Shown: piece by piece, positions 56,317 to 64,000 of the stretch
Layout: each line of letters starts with the position of its first letter
Position numbering within the stretch: position 1 is the stretch's first letter
From: Zygnema cylindricum
Taxonomy: Eukaryota; Streptophyta; Zygnematophyceae; Zygnematales; Zygnemataceae
Assembly: GCA_037447655.1 (NCBI GenBank)
Contig: JBBHKE010000269.1
Coordinates: 1 to 64,000 of the forward strand
DNA: 64,000 nucleotides
Reading direction: 5' to 3'
Translations under genes and position numbers: made by a program
Notes under the pieces: generated by a model
Databases searched by the model: none
The model's input: only the letters and a program-made list of their open reading frames with translations
What the model was told of the DNA's origin: nothing

Positions 56317-57447
56317 CAAGCCCGTGTGCATTATCCGCACACTTACCTTTACCCAAGATTTTCGGACCCTTTTTCACCCTTTACAATCACCAATGTACGA
56401 AGATTAAGGTGTAACAAAACGGATCAGATTCTTGTATATCGAAAACGGAGCGCGACGCACTTTAGTTCACGCATAACGGAGGCCGCACGACAAAGTTATT
56501 TCGCTTCAAATATTACAGTTTCGTTACAAAAAGTCAATTTCAGATAGCCCTAGTGGGGGGTACATTGTGGATTTTCCCATAACCTTTCGAATTGTAATCT
56601 AGATTATGCTGTTAGACGTCAGTGGGAATTTGGTTTTGATCTAACAAAATTTTGGTCGATTAATTACTCTAGGTCAAATGTTGGTGTTCTCGCATTATCT
56701 AAGTACCTTAGCTCAGAATTGTGGATCCGATTTGAGCTTTTGACTGCGGATCTAGCCGCAGTGGGCACATAAATTTTTACCCTTACTGCAATACGCCTTT
56801 TTTGTCTTATTTCAGTCTGGTAACCTTTAATCTTTGCTCATTGGCTACATGCATTGCCTTGACTTTGTGGACCTGAAACTGGACAAAATTTGTTGTATGA
56901 GGCACTAAGGGCTGAAAGAGACAGGTTGTTATTTCATTATTGTCTCTTGAAAAAACTGTAGAAATTCCAGCAAAACTTCTTTTGGAAAACTTTTTCTTTG
57001 TTGTTTCTGACTTTGTTGCCATCTCAGGTTTAAATTGTCTCTTGTGGAAATCGTAGCATTGTCGGGTAGTAGGCATTATTATTTTTTTTTGGGCGATTTG
57101 AGCTTTTCGCTGTTTTAAACCGAGAAAAGTTTGGTCCGTTCCGTTCCGTGGAATCTAAGGGGTGAAGGAGGAACTTACCAGTTTCCGGTACCTCTGAGGA
57201 GAGGTTTTGTCTTTTTTTTGGTCATCGTTTATCTTCATGGTAAAATCAGCTTGCTTTGCTATAGTTCAAAATTTCATCTTTTATTCTCTTTTTTGGGGCA
57301 AGGTGATATTGTTAAATTTGAAATAGCATATTCTTTTACTTCCTATATTTTTGTGTGGAAGTCTATGTGTGTACCTGTTGGTGGTTCTTCTTGGCTCCGA
57401 CGTTGCTAGCACCGGAGTAGACTGTTGTTAACTCTGAGACAATAGAG
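56317..57447 (+). mobile_element. Gypsy-2 3' LTR, right end cut
   Basis: Matches 30187-31315. It ends at GAGACAATAGAG, where the copia array starts with TGTTGAAATT; the 5' LTR continues past the same ACAATAGAG. So the copia array inserted into this LTR. Confidence 0.78.
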
Positions 57448-58541
57448 TGTTGAAATTTATGTATTTTCTAGGTCTGTGTTAGAAAAATAAATAGAGTGTT
57501 GAAAAGAGGTGACTAATAGTTCACTTCTATATTTTAGTTAGAATGTAAAGAGAGAGAAAGAGAGGACCAAAGGCACGCCATGGTTGCCGCATCATCTAGA
57601 AGGAGGAAGAATGAATTAGAAAGTATTTTACTAGTTTTAGCAAAATACTGCCGCCGCCCGGATTTGAACCGGGGTTTGTAGGCTACTAAATAGACCAACG
57701 CCTTATCCATTAAGTTACTTACGAAACGATACACGTGACGGGTTTCATAAATGTATAAATATTAACGAAACAGCTAATTAACAGCAGACTAACCAAAATG
57801 AGCAATTTCTGCATGTACGCGAATCTGAAACGTGTAAAATATGTTTTGATCGGACGGCCGGAATTATAGCCGCCACGCGAAGTGAGCTTTTTGGCGGCAT
57901 ACGGATATAGCGTCACGCGGTGCCACGTGGCGCCACATTATTTGATACCGGAGAAGATGGGAGGAGGAACCATGGCTTCCGATATGACAAGTGTCACCTT
58001 GTAGACCTTGTCGTACAATGGTTGTACAATAAGTACATCGCCCATTGTACCTTCTTGTACTTTATAGTGTTCCTATTGGACTAGGGTTTAATAGTAGGTA
58101 TCCGTGAGTAGGCAGACCGAGACTTAGTAATATTTAGGTACCTCTCTCTCTAAGAGAGCTTGTAACTATAAAGGTCATCTTTGACCAGCCATAACTTAAT
58201 GCTCGGGTGAGCAAATTCACTGATTCTTTTTGCTGCGGACTCAGGGGAGTCTAAGCTACACAAGGGTGTAGTCGGTCAGAGTCTTTGCGTGCCAGGGTGG
58301 CACTTATTCAGTGGGAAAGTCAAAGTGGGGAATATTGTCCAAAACACATATTGAAGCTTTGCATTTTGTGGTGGAACTGAGCACACAGAAGGTCTTCTCT
58401 TCACAGGGGTGAAAGTATATTGGAGTTCTTGTTGTCAAGGGATCATTTATTTGGGTTTATATCAACTTGGAGTCGGCACTATCTAGATTAGCTTCTTTTG
58501 GATCTGCGAATTCTGTGGGCAATGGAGCCCATAGAATTTCA
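57448..58541 (+). mobile_element. Tandem copia array, LTR 1
   Basis: TGTTGAAATTTATG...AGAATTTCA, 1094 bp. Ten substitutions from LTR 2 lie in the first 330 bp or so and none were seen in the rest. It includes a tRNA-like module (57650-57723), G-box GCCACGTGG near 57921, TATAAAGG 58167-58174, GGTCATCTTTGACC 58173-58186, and hairpins GCTC-GGGT-GAGC (58201-58212) and GACTC-AGGG-GAGTC (58238-58251). Confidence 0.88.
57650..57723 (-). repeat. tRNA-like module in array LTR 1
   Basis: The best tRNA-like fold seen. Minus-strand reading: D arm TTAATGGATAAGGCGTTGG, then T arm CCCGG-TTCAAAT-CCGGG (57657-57673), a perfect 5-bp stem with a canonical T loop and B box GGTTCAAATCC. In LTR 2 and LTR 3 the loop base changes so that the B box reads GGTTGAAATCC. 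The acceptor stem is not paired, so no mature tRNA is expected. Confidence 0.72.
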
Positions 58542-60111
58542 GGTTATGGGCCCACCATCTAGGGTGCCTATGTTCGATGGAACAGACTTCACTTATTGGG
58601 AGTTTATTATGGAGGGATTGCTTTTCGAGAAGCACTTATGGGGAATTGTTTCGGGACATGTGAGATGTCCGCCACCTGGCTTTGGAGGAGCTTACTGTGG
58701 AGAACCATCTGAGGCTGCCCAGAATCTCAACCGGAGTTCAGATGCAACGAAAGTTGAAGGGAAAAATATTGTGATGGAAGGGGGAAAAGGGGAGAATGAT
58801 AAAGAGACACTTATGGTGAGGGGAGCTATGCTCTTCGCCACAGCTCCACTTAGAGGGGTTATAAGTAAAACTGAAGAAAATGATAGTAAAATTTGTGAGT
58901 ATAAAAACACTATAGCAAAACATCTCATACTTAGATATGTGTCTAAGTCCATAGCTATCACTCTTTTAAGTCTTACTAAGTCTACGGAAATATGGGAAAC
59001 ACTAAGGCAGATTTATAAGAGTGAGACTATTCAGAGGCAGCAGTTAGTAAAACAGGAAATAGAGGCCTATGTTTATAAAGGCGATAACATGATATAGTTT
59101 TGCAATGATATTGCTGCGTTATATGTTGAGCTTGCTAGTGCGGGGTATGTAGAATCTGAGGAAAGAAAGATCAATACACTACTCATGAAACTCCCAGATG
59201 AGTACGAAAACATCATTAATCGTATGCAGGCAATGGATGGCTCCTCATGGACTTGGAGCTTTACCATGGGGATAATTCTTGTGAGGGAAAGCACTTTGGA
59301 GCTTCGTAGGGGAACTGAAAGGGTAACTGCCTTTACAGCTGGTGGTGATTGGCGGAAGCGTGATGAGAGGAACGGTGGTGATTGGCGGAAGCGTGATGAG
59401 AGGAACAGCGGTGACGAGCAGAAGCGTGATGAGAGGAAGAAAGACGAAGGTAAACCTTATCGGAACTTTGGTGGAAAGAGAGGGAGAGGAAAAGAAAGGG
59501 GAGCTTTGAAAAAGGGTGTTTGCTTCTTTTGTAGGGAACCGGGTCATTATATAGAGGAATGCCCTTGTTTGGAAGAACTTAGAAGTTGGAATGTGGATGA
59601 GGAGGAAGAAAGGGAAGAGGATGAAGAGGATGAAGAAATTTTGGAGCTTCTTCACATCGGTAGAATGGAGAAGAGAGAGAAGTACACAGAAATTACACGG
59701 AAGCAACGATGTGCTTTTGGAGGTATAAGGGAAGTAAGAGGAAGGGAGGTACTTGAGGGAGTTAGAAATGATGAGGATGTGAAAGAGTGTAAAAAGTATG
59801 ACTTAGAAATGAGAAAGTCAAATCTAGGATACATAAATGAAAAAGAGAAAAATAAAAATAATGAGGATAATTTTATAAATATTTTGGAAATAGAAAACTG
59901 GTTGGAAAGGGAGACTTCAACGGATTTGGAGGAAAGGGGAGAAGTAAAACTAGAGGGGTTTTTAAAGAATAGGGGAGAAAAGAAATATTTAATGAAAAGT
60001 TTAGGGGAGGAGAAATACTCTTTGGGAATCATTATAGAAAGTGATAGTGGAAAGAATTCCATGGGAGAGAGTGAGGAAAATTCAGAAAATGGGGGTGAGT
60101 ATCATGGATAA
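58522..60111 (+). pseudogene. gag: Array unit 1 gag plus start of tail
   Basis: Gag begins at ATG 58522 (in the LTR) or 58546 (in the primer site): MEPIEFQVMGPPSRVPMFDG. One TAG at 59096-59098 splits it; unit 2 has the same stop. The second part (from 59099) has LLMKLPDEYENII, an 11-residue tandem repeat GGDWRKRDERN (33-bp units at 59341 and 59374, a third degenerate one at 59407), and a perfect zinc knuckle CFFCREPGHYIEEC near 59521. An acidic run and a Lys/Glu/Asn-rich tail follow, ending at 60109 after a one-base insertion (GGGGG near 60092) relative to unit 2. Protease, integrase and RT catalytic domains are absent. Confidence 0.85.
58542..58557 (+). other. Array unit 1 half-tRNA primer binding site
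   Basis: GGTTATGGGCCCACCA, 16 bases, right after the LTR end. It matches the complement of plant initiator tRNA around its CAU anticodon. The gag frame is open through it from an ATG at 58522 in the LTR, with the next ATG at 58546 inside the site. Confidence 0.82.
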
Positions 60112-60535
60112 AAATATGAGCTCGCAAGATGTAGATTTTATGAGGAACTTAGTGGGGAATCTTGATATAACGATAAATATGGGGAGTAATGGGTTTGACA
60201 TCACTAATGAGAGTGATGGCATTTATGAAGGTGTGCCTGTAAGAGGGTTAGCATCTGGGTGTGTGTTGCAGATTGGAGATGGGGCTGGCTGTTTGAGTTG
60301 CAAGAGGGAAATTGGATTTAGTGAGGATGGAAAAGAAATGAGGTGGATAAAGTATTTTCTCGGATTTATAAAAAATGGCATGCAAAATAAATTTTGTGAT
60401 GTAATTATTATTTCGGTTCATCTAACACACTTCTTTAAATACAAGGGTATTCACTTAGAGTTTAATGAGGAGAAAAGAAAAAGAAGGAAAAAAAAAAAAT
60501 TGTGTTTAGTGGGAGTTGAAAAGAAAGTAGACTAG
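60085..60535 (+). pseudogene. Array unit 1 RNase H-like relic
   Basis: The frame 60041-60535 carries the tail of the element: SIMDKNMSSQDVDFMRNLVGN lines up with the copia segment before RNase H, and ITNESDGIYEGVPVRG, IGDGAGCLSCKRE, and FCDVIIISVHL with RNase H blocks. Catalytic positions are eroded. In unit 2 this tail is fused in frame to gag; here a one-base difference separates them. Confidence 0.65.
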
Positions 60536-60548
60536 AAAATAAGGGGAG

Positions 60549-61642
60549 TGTTGAAATTTATGTATTTTCTAGGTCTGTGTTAGAAAAATAAATAGAGTGT
60601 TGAAAAGAGGTGACTAATAGTTCACTTCTATATTTTGGTTAGAATGTAAAGAGAGAGAAGGAGAGGACCAAAGGCACGCCATGGTTGCCGCATCATCTAG
60701 AAGGATTAAGAATGAATTAGAAAGTATTTTACTAGTTTTAGCAAAATACTGCCGCAGGCCGGATTTCAACCGGGGTTTGTAGGCTACTAAGTAGACCAAC
60801 GCCTTATCCATTAAGTTACTTATGAAACGATACACGTGACGGGTTTCATAAATCTATAAATATTAACGAAACAGCTAATTAACAGCAGACTAACCAAAAT
60901 GAGCAATTTCTGCATGTACGCGAATCTGAAACGTGTAAAATATGTTTTGATCGGACGGCCGGAATTATAGCCGCCACGCGAAGTGAGCTTTTTGGCGGCA
61001 TACGGATATAGCGTCACGCGGTGCCACGTGGCGCCACATTATTTGATACCGGAGAAGATGGGAGGAGGAACCATGGCTTCCGATATGACAAGTGTCACCT
61101 TGTAGACCTTGTCGTACAATGGTTGTACAATAAGTACATCGCCCATTGTACCTTCTTGTACTTTATAGTGTTCCTATTGGACTAGGGTTTAATAGTAGGT
61201 ATCCGTGAGTAGGCAGACCGAGACTTAGTAATATTTAGGTACCTCTCTCTCTAAGAGAGCTTGTAACTATAAAGGTCATCTTTGACCAGCCATAACTTAA
61301 TGCTCGGGTGAGCAAATTCACTGATTCTTTTTGCTGCGGACTCAGGGGAGTCTAAGCTACACAAGGGTGTAGTCGGTCAGAGTCTTTGCGTGCCAGGGTG
61401 GCACTTATTCAGTGGGAAAGTCAAAGTGGGGAATATTGTCCAAAACACATATTGAAGCTTTGCATTTTGTGGTGGAACTGAGCACACAGAAGGTCTTCTC
61501 TTCACAGGGGTGAAAGTATATTGGAGTTCTTGTTGTCAAGGGATCATTTATTTGGGTTTATATCAACTTGGAGTCGGCACTATCTAGATTAGCTTCTTTT
61601 GGATCTGCGAATTCTGTGGGCAATGGAGCCCATAGAATTTCA
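60549..61642 (+). mobile_element. Tandem copia array, LTR 2
   Basis: 1094 bp, preceded by the polypurine tract AAAATAAGGGGAG and followed by the primer site, so it serves as 3' LTR of unit 1 and 5' LTR of unit 2. tRNA-like module at about 60750-60823. Identical to LTR 3 over the 352 bp of LTR 3 visible. Confidence 0.88.
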
Positions 61643-62452
61643 GGTTATGGGCCCACCATCTAGGGTGCCTATGTTCGATGGAACAGACTTCACTTATTGG
61701 GAGTTTATTATGGAGGGATTGCTTTTCGAGAAGCACTTATGGGGAATTGTTTCGGGACATGTGAGATGTCCGCCACCTGGCTTTGGAGGAGCTTACTGTG
61801 GAGAACCATCTGAGGCTGCCCAGAATCTCAACCGGAGTTCAGATGCAACGAAAGTTGAAGGGAAAAATATTGTGATGGAAGGGGGAAAAGGGGAGAATGA
61901 TAAAGAGACACTTATGGTGAGGGGAGCTATGCTCTTCGCCACAGCTCCACTTAGAGGGGTTATAAGTAAAACTGAAGAAAATGATAGTAAAATTTGTGAG
62001 TATAAAAACACTATAGCAAAACATCTCATACTTAGATATGTGTCTAAGTCCATAGCTATCACTCTTTTAAGTCTTACTAAGTCTACGGAAATATGGGAAA
62101 CACTAAGGCAGATTTATAAGAGTGAGACTATTCAGAGGCAGCAGTTAGTAAAACAGGAAATAGAGGCCTATGTTTATAAAGGCGGTAACATGATATAGTT
62201 TTGCAATGATATTGCTGCGTTATATGTTGAGCTTGCTAGTGCGGGGTATGTAGAATCTGAGGAAAGAAAGATCAATACACTACTCATGAAACTCCCAGAT
62301 GAGTACGAAAACATCATTAATCGTATGCAGGCAATGGATGGCTCCTCATGGACTTGGAGCTTTACCATTGGGATAATTCTTGTGAGGGAAAGCACTTTGG
62401 AGCTTCGTAGGGGAACTGAAAGGGTAACTGCCTTTACAGCTGGTGGTGATTG
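61623..62452 (+). pseudogene. gag: Array unit 2 gag, N-terminal part
   Basis: Same as unit 1 gag start, with ATG at 61623 (LTR) and 61647 (primer site). The TAG at 62197-62199 is shared with unit 1. After it the frame runs through LLMKLPDEYENII to the first 33-bp repeat, where loss of one G (near 62453) shifts the frame relative to unit 1. Confidence 0.82.
61643..61658 (+). other. Array unit 2 half-tRNA primer binding site
   Basis: Same 16-base site as at 58542, directly after LTR 2. Confidence 0.82.
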
Positions 62453-63619
62453 GCGAAGCGTGATGAGAGGAACGGTGGTGATTGGCGGAAGCGTGATGAG
62501 AGGAACAGCGGTGACGAGCAGAAGCGTGATGAGAGGAAGAAAGACGAAGGTAAACCTTATCGGAACTTTGGTGGAAAGAGAGGGAGAGGAAAAGAAAGGG
62601 GAGCTTTGAAAAAGGGTGTTTGCTTCTTTTGTAGGGAACCGGGTCATTATATAGAGGAATGCCCTTGTTTGGAAGAACTTAGAAGTTGGAATGTGGATGA
62701 GGAGGAAGAAAGGGAAGAGGATGAAGAGGATGAAGAAATTTTGGAGCTTCTTCACATCGGTAGAATGGAGAAGAGAGAGAAGTACACGGAAATTACACGG
62801 AAGCAACGATGTGCTTTTGGAGGTATAAGGGAAGTAAGAGGAAGGGAGGTACTTGAGGGAGTTAGAAATGATGAGGATGTGAAAGAGTGTAAAAAGTATG
62901 ACTTAGAAATGAGAAAGTCAAATCTAGGATACATAAATGAAAAAGAGAAAAATAAAAATAATGAGGATAATTTTATAAATATTTTGGAAATAGAAAACTG
63001 GTTGGAAAGGGAGACTTCAACGGATTCGGAGGAAAGGGGAGAAGTAAAACTAGAGGGGTTTTTAAAGAATAGGGGAGAAAAGAAATATTTAATGAAAAGT
63101 TTAGGGGAGGAGAAATACTCTTTGGGAATCATTATAGAAAGTGATAGTGGAAAGAATTCCATGGGAGAGAGTGAGGAAAATTCAGAAAATGGGGTGAGTA
63201 TCATGGATAAAAATATGAGCTCGCAAGATGTAGATTTTATGAGGAACTTAGTGGGGAATCTTGATATAACGATAAATATGGGGAGTAATGGGTTTGACAT
63301 CACTAATGAGAGTGATGGCATTTATGAAGGTGTGCCTGTAAGAGGGTTAGCATCTGGGTGTGTGTTGCAGATTGGAGATGGGGCTGGCTGTTTGAGTTGC
63401 AAGAGGGAAATTGGATTTAGTGAGGATGGAAAAGAAATGAGGTGGATAAAGTATTTTCTCGGATTTATAAAAAATGGCATGCAAAATAAATTTTGTGATG
63501 TAATTATTATTTCGGTTCATCTAACACACTTCTTTAAATACAAGGGTATTCACTTAGAGTTTAATGAGGAGAAAAGAAAAAGAAGGAAAAAAAAAAAAAT
63601 TGTGTTTAGTGGGAGTTGA
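62453..63619 (+). CDS. Array unit 2 gag zinc-knuckle / RNase H-relic fusion frame
   Basis: A continuous frame of about 389 codons, one of the longest in the window. It covers the Arg/Asp/Lys-rich repeats, the intact knuckle CFFCREPGHYIEEC, an acidic run (EEEEREEDEEDEE), a Lys/Glu/Asn-rich linker, SLGIIIESD (matching copia ILGIQ-ERD), and the eroded RNase H tail ending in a KRKRRKKKK run. It has no ATG at its 5' end near the repeats, so it would need to be read from gag by a frame change or from an internal start. Nucleic-acid binding through the knuckle is expected; any role for the tail is unknown. Confidence 0.5.
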   Translation, partial: AKRDERNGGDWRKRDERNSGDEQKRDERKKDEGKPYRNFGGKRGRGKERGALKKGVCFFCREPGHYIEECPCLEELRSWNVDEEEEREEDEEDEEILELLHIGRMEKREKYTEITRKQRCAFGGIREVRGREVLEGVRNDEDVKECKKYDLEMRKSNLGYINEKEKNKNNEDNFINILEIENWLERETSTDSEERGEVKLEGFLKNRGEKKYLMKSLGEEKYSLGIIIESDSGKNSMGESEENSENGVSIMDKNMSSQDVDFMRNLVGNLDITINMGSNGFDITNESDGIYEGVPVRGLASGCVLQIGDGAGCLSCKREIGFSEDGKEMRWIKYFLGFIKNGMQNKFCDVIIISVHLTHFFKYKGIHLEFNEEKRKRRKKKKIVFSGS

Positions 63620-63648
63620 AAAGAAAGTAGACTAGAAAATAAGGGGAG

Positions 63649-64000
63649 TGTTGAAATTTATGTATTTTCTAGGTCTGTGTTAGAAAAATAAATAGAGTGT
63701 TGAAAAGAGGTGACTAATAGTTCACTTCTATATTTTGGTTAGAATGTAAAGAGAGAGAAGGAGAGGACCAAAGGCACGCCATGGTTGCCGCATCATCTAG
63801 AAGGATTAAGAATGAATTAGAAAGTATTTTACTAGTTTTAGCAAAATACTGCCGCAGGCCGGATTTCAACCGGGGTTTGTAGGCTACTAAGTAGACCAAC
63901 GCCTTATCCATTAAGTTACTTATGAAACGATACACGTGACGGGTTTCATAAATCTATAAATATTAACGAAACAGCTAATTAACAGCAGACTAACCAAAAT
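63649..64000 (+). mobile_element. Tandem copia array, LTR 3 (runs off the window)
   Basis: First 352 bp of a third LTR, including the tRNA-like module (about 63850-63923). It is identical to LTR 2 as far as it can be read, and is preceded by the polypurine tract. Whether a third unit follows cannot be seen. Confidence 0.85.

Noticed and set aside
57650-57723. A genuine tRNA gene
   Set aside because: D and T arms are recognisable but no 7-bp acceptor stem or clean anticodon stem forms, and the module recurs at the same place in many LTRs.
62174-63321. Long minus-strand frames (about 190-210 codons) in the array
   Set aside because: They mirror the AG-rich plus-strand gag/tail frame; low stop frequency follows from composition. 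Hydrophobic Leu/Ser/Phe-rich translations have no domain.

Overview
This window looks like heterochromatic, repeat-packed nuclear DNA of a land plant. In 64 kb I find no host gene, only layers of decayed transposable elements: Ty3/gypsy and Ty1/copia LTR retrotransposons, one hAT fragment and one small inverted-repeat DNA element. The plant assignment rests on gypsy and copia domain order and on a copia primer binding site that matches the anticodon arm of plant initiator methionine tRNA. A further hint is that many in-frame stops look like C-to-T decay of CAG and CAA codons, as expected where CHG methylation is heavy. I cannot name a species.

Layout. 1-6734: a decayed gypsy element on the plus strand (gag, protease, RT, RNase H, integrase, chromodomain-like tail, 3' LTR with a 121-bp promoter duplication). 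6735-8430: copia LTR and gag stub. 8431-11999: non-coding, CGTAC-rich, with a TIR element and a 118-bp repeat cluster. 12000-17077: minus-strand copia (3' LTR, RNase H, RT) broken by two solo LTRs. 17078-19518: plus-strand copia LTR plus gag. 19519-20420: piece of a different, conventionally primed copia. 20421-25440: LTR fragments, a hAT transposase relic split by a solo LTR, and the 3' end of a non-autonomous copia. 25441-29762: minus-strand copia with a solo LTR inside. About 30187-57447: one large gypsy element whose two LTRs are 26 kb apart because two copia blocks are nested in it (35887-44358, itself containing a second copia and a solo LTR; and 45209-51662, a complete copia with a GTTCC target duplication). 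57448-64000: a near-identical 3.1-kb tandem LTR-gag-LTR-gag-LTR array of a non-autonomous copia.

Main points of interest. (1) Every copia LTR complete enough to judge carries, about 140-235 bp from its start and antisense to the element, a tRNA-like module with an A-box-like D arm and a 5-bp/7-nt T arm. This recalls the 5S-derived module of Cassandra LTRs. (2) These copias share the primer site GGTTATGGGCCCACC, complementary to the anticodon arm of initiator tRNA (half-tRNA priming, as in Drosophila copia and yeast Ty5); the ATG that lies in the gag frame is inside it. (3) The tandem array encodes gag followed, in one frame in one copy, by an acidic/basic linker and an eroded RNase H-like tail. 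(4) The large gypsy element ends in a decayed PHD finger. (5) The LTRs share a fixed promoter layout: G-box, GTAC cluster, TATA box joined to a GGTCA/TGACC palindrome, then two small hairpins.

Coordinates of LTR ends come from reading TG...CA ends, target duplications and polypurine tracts by eye; those marked partial are less certain.
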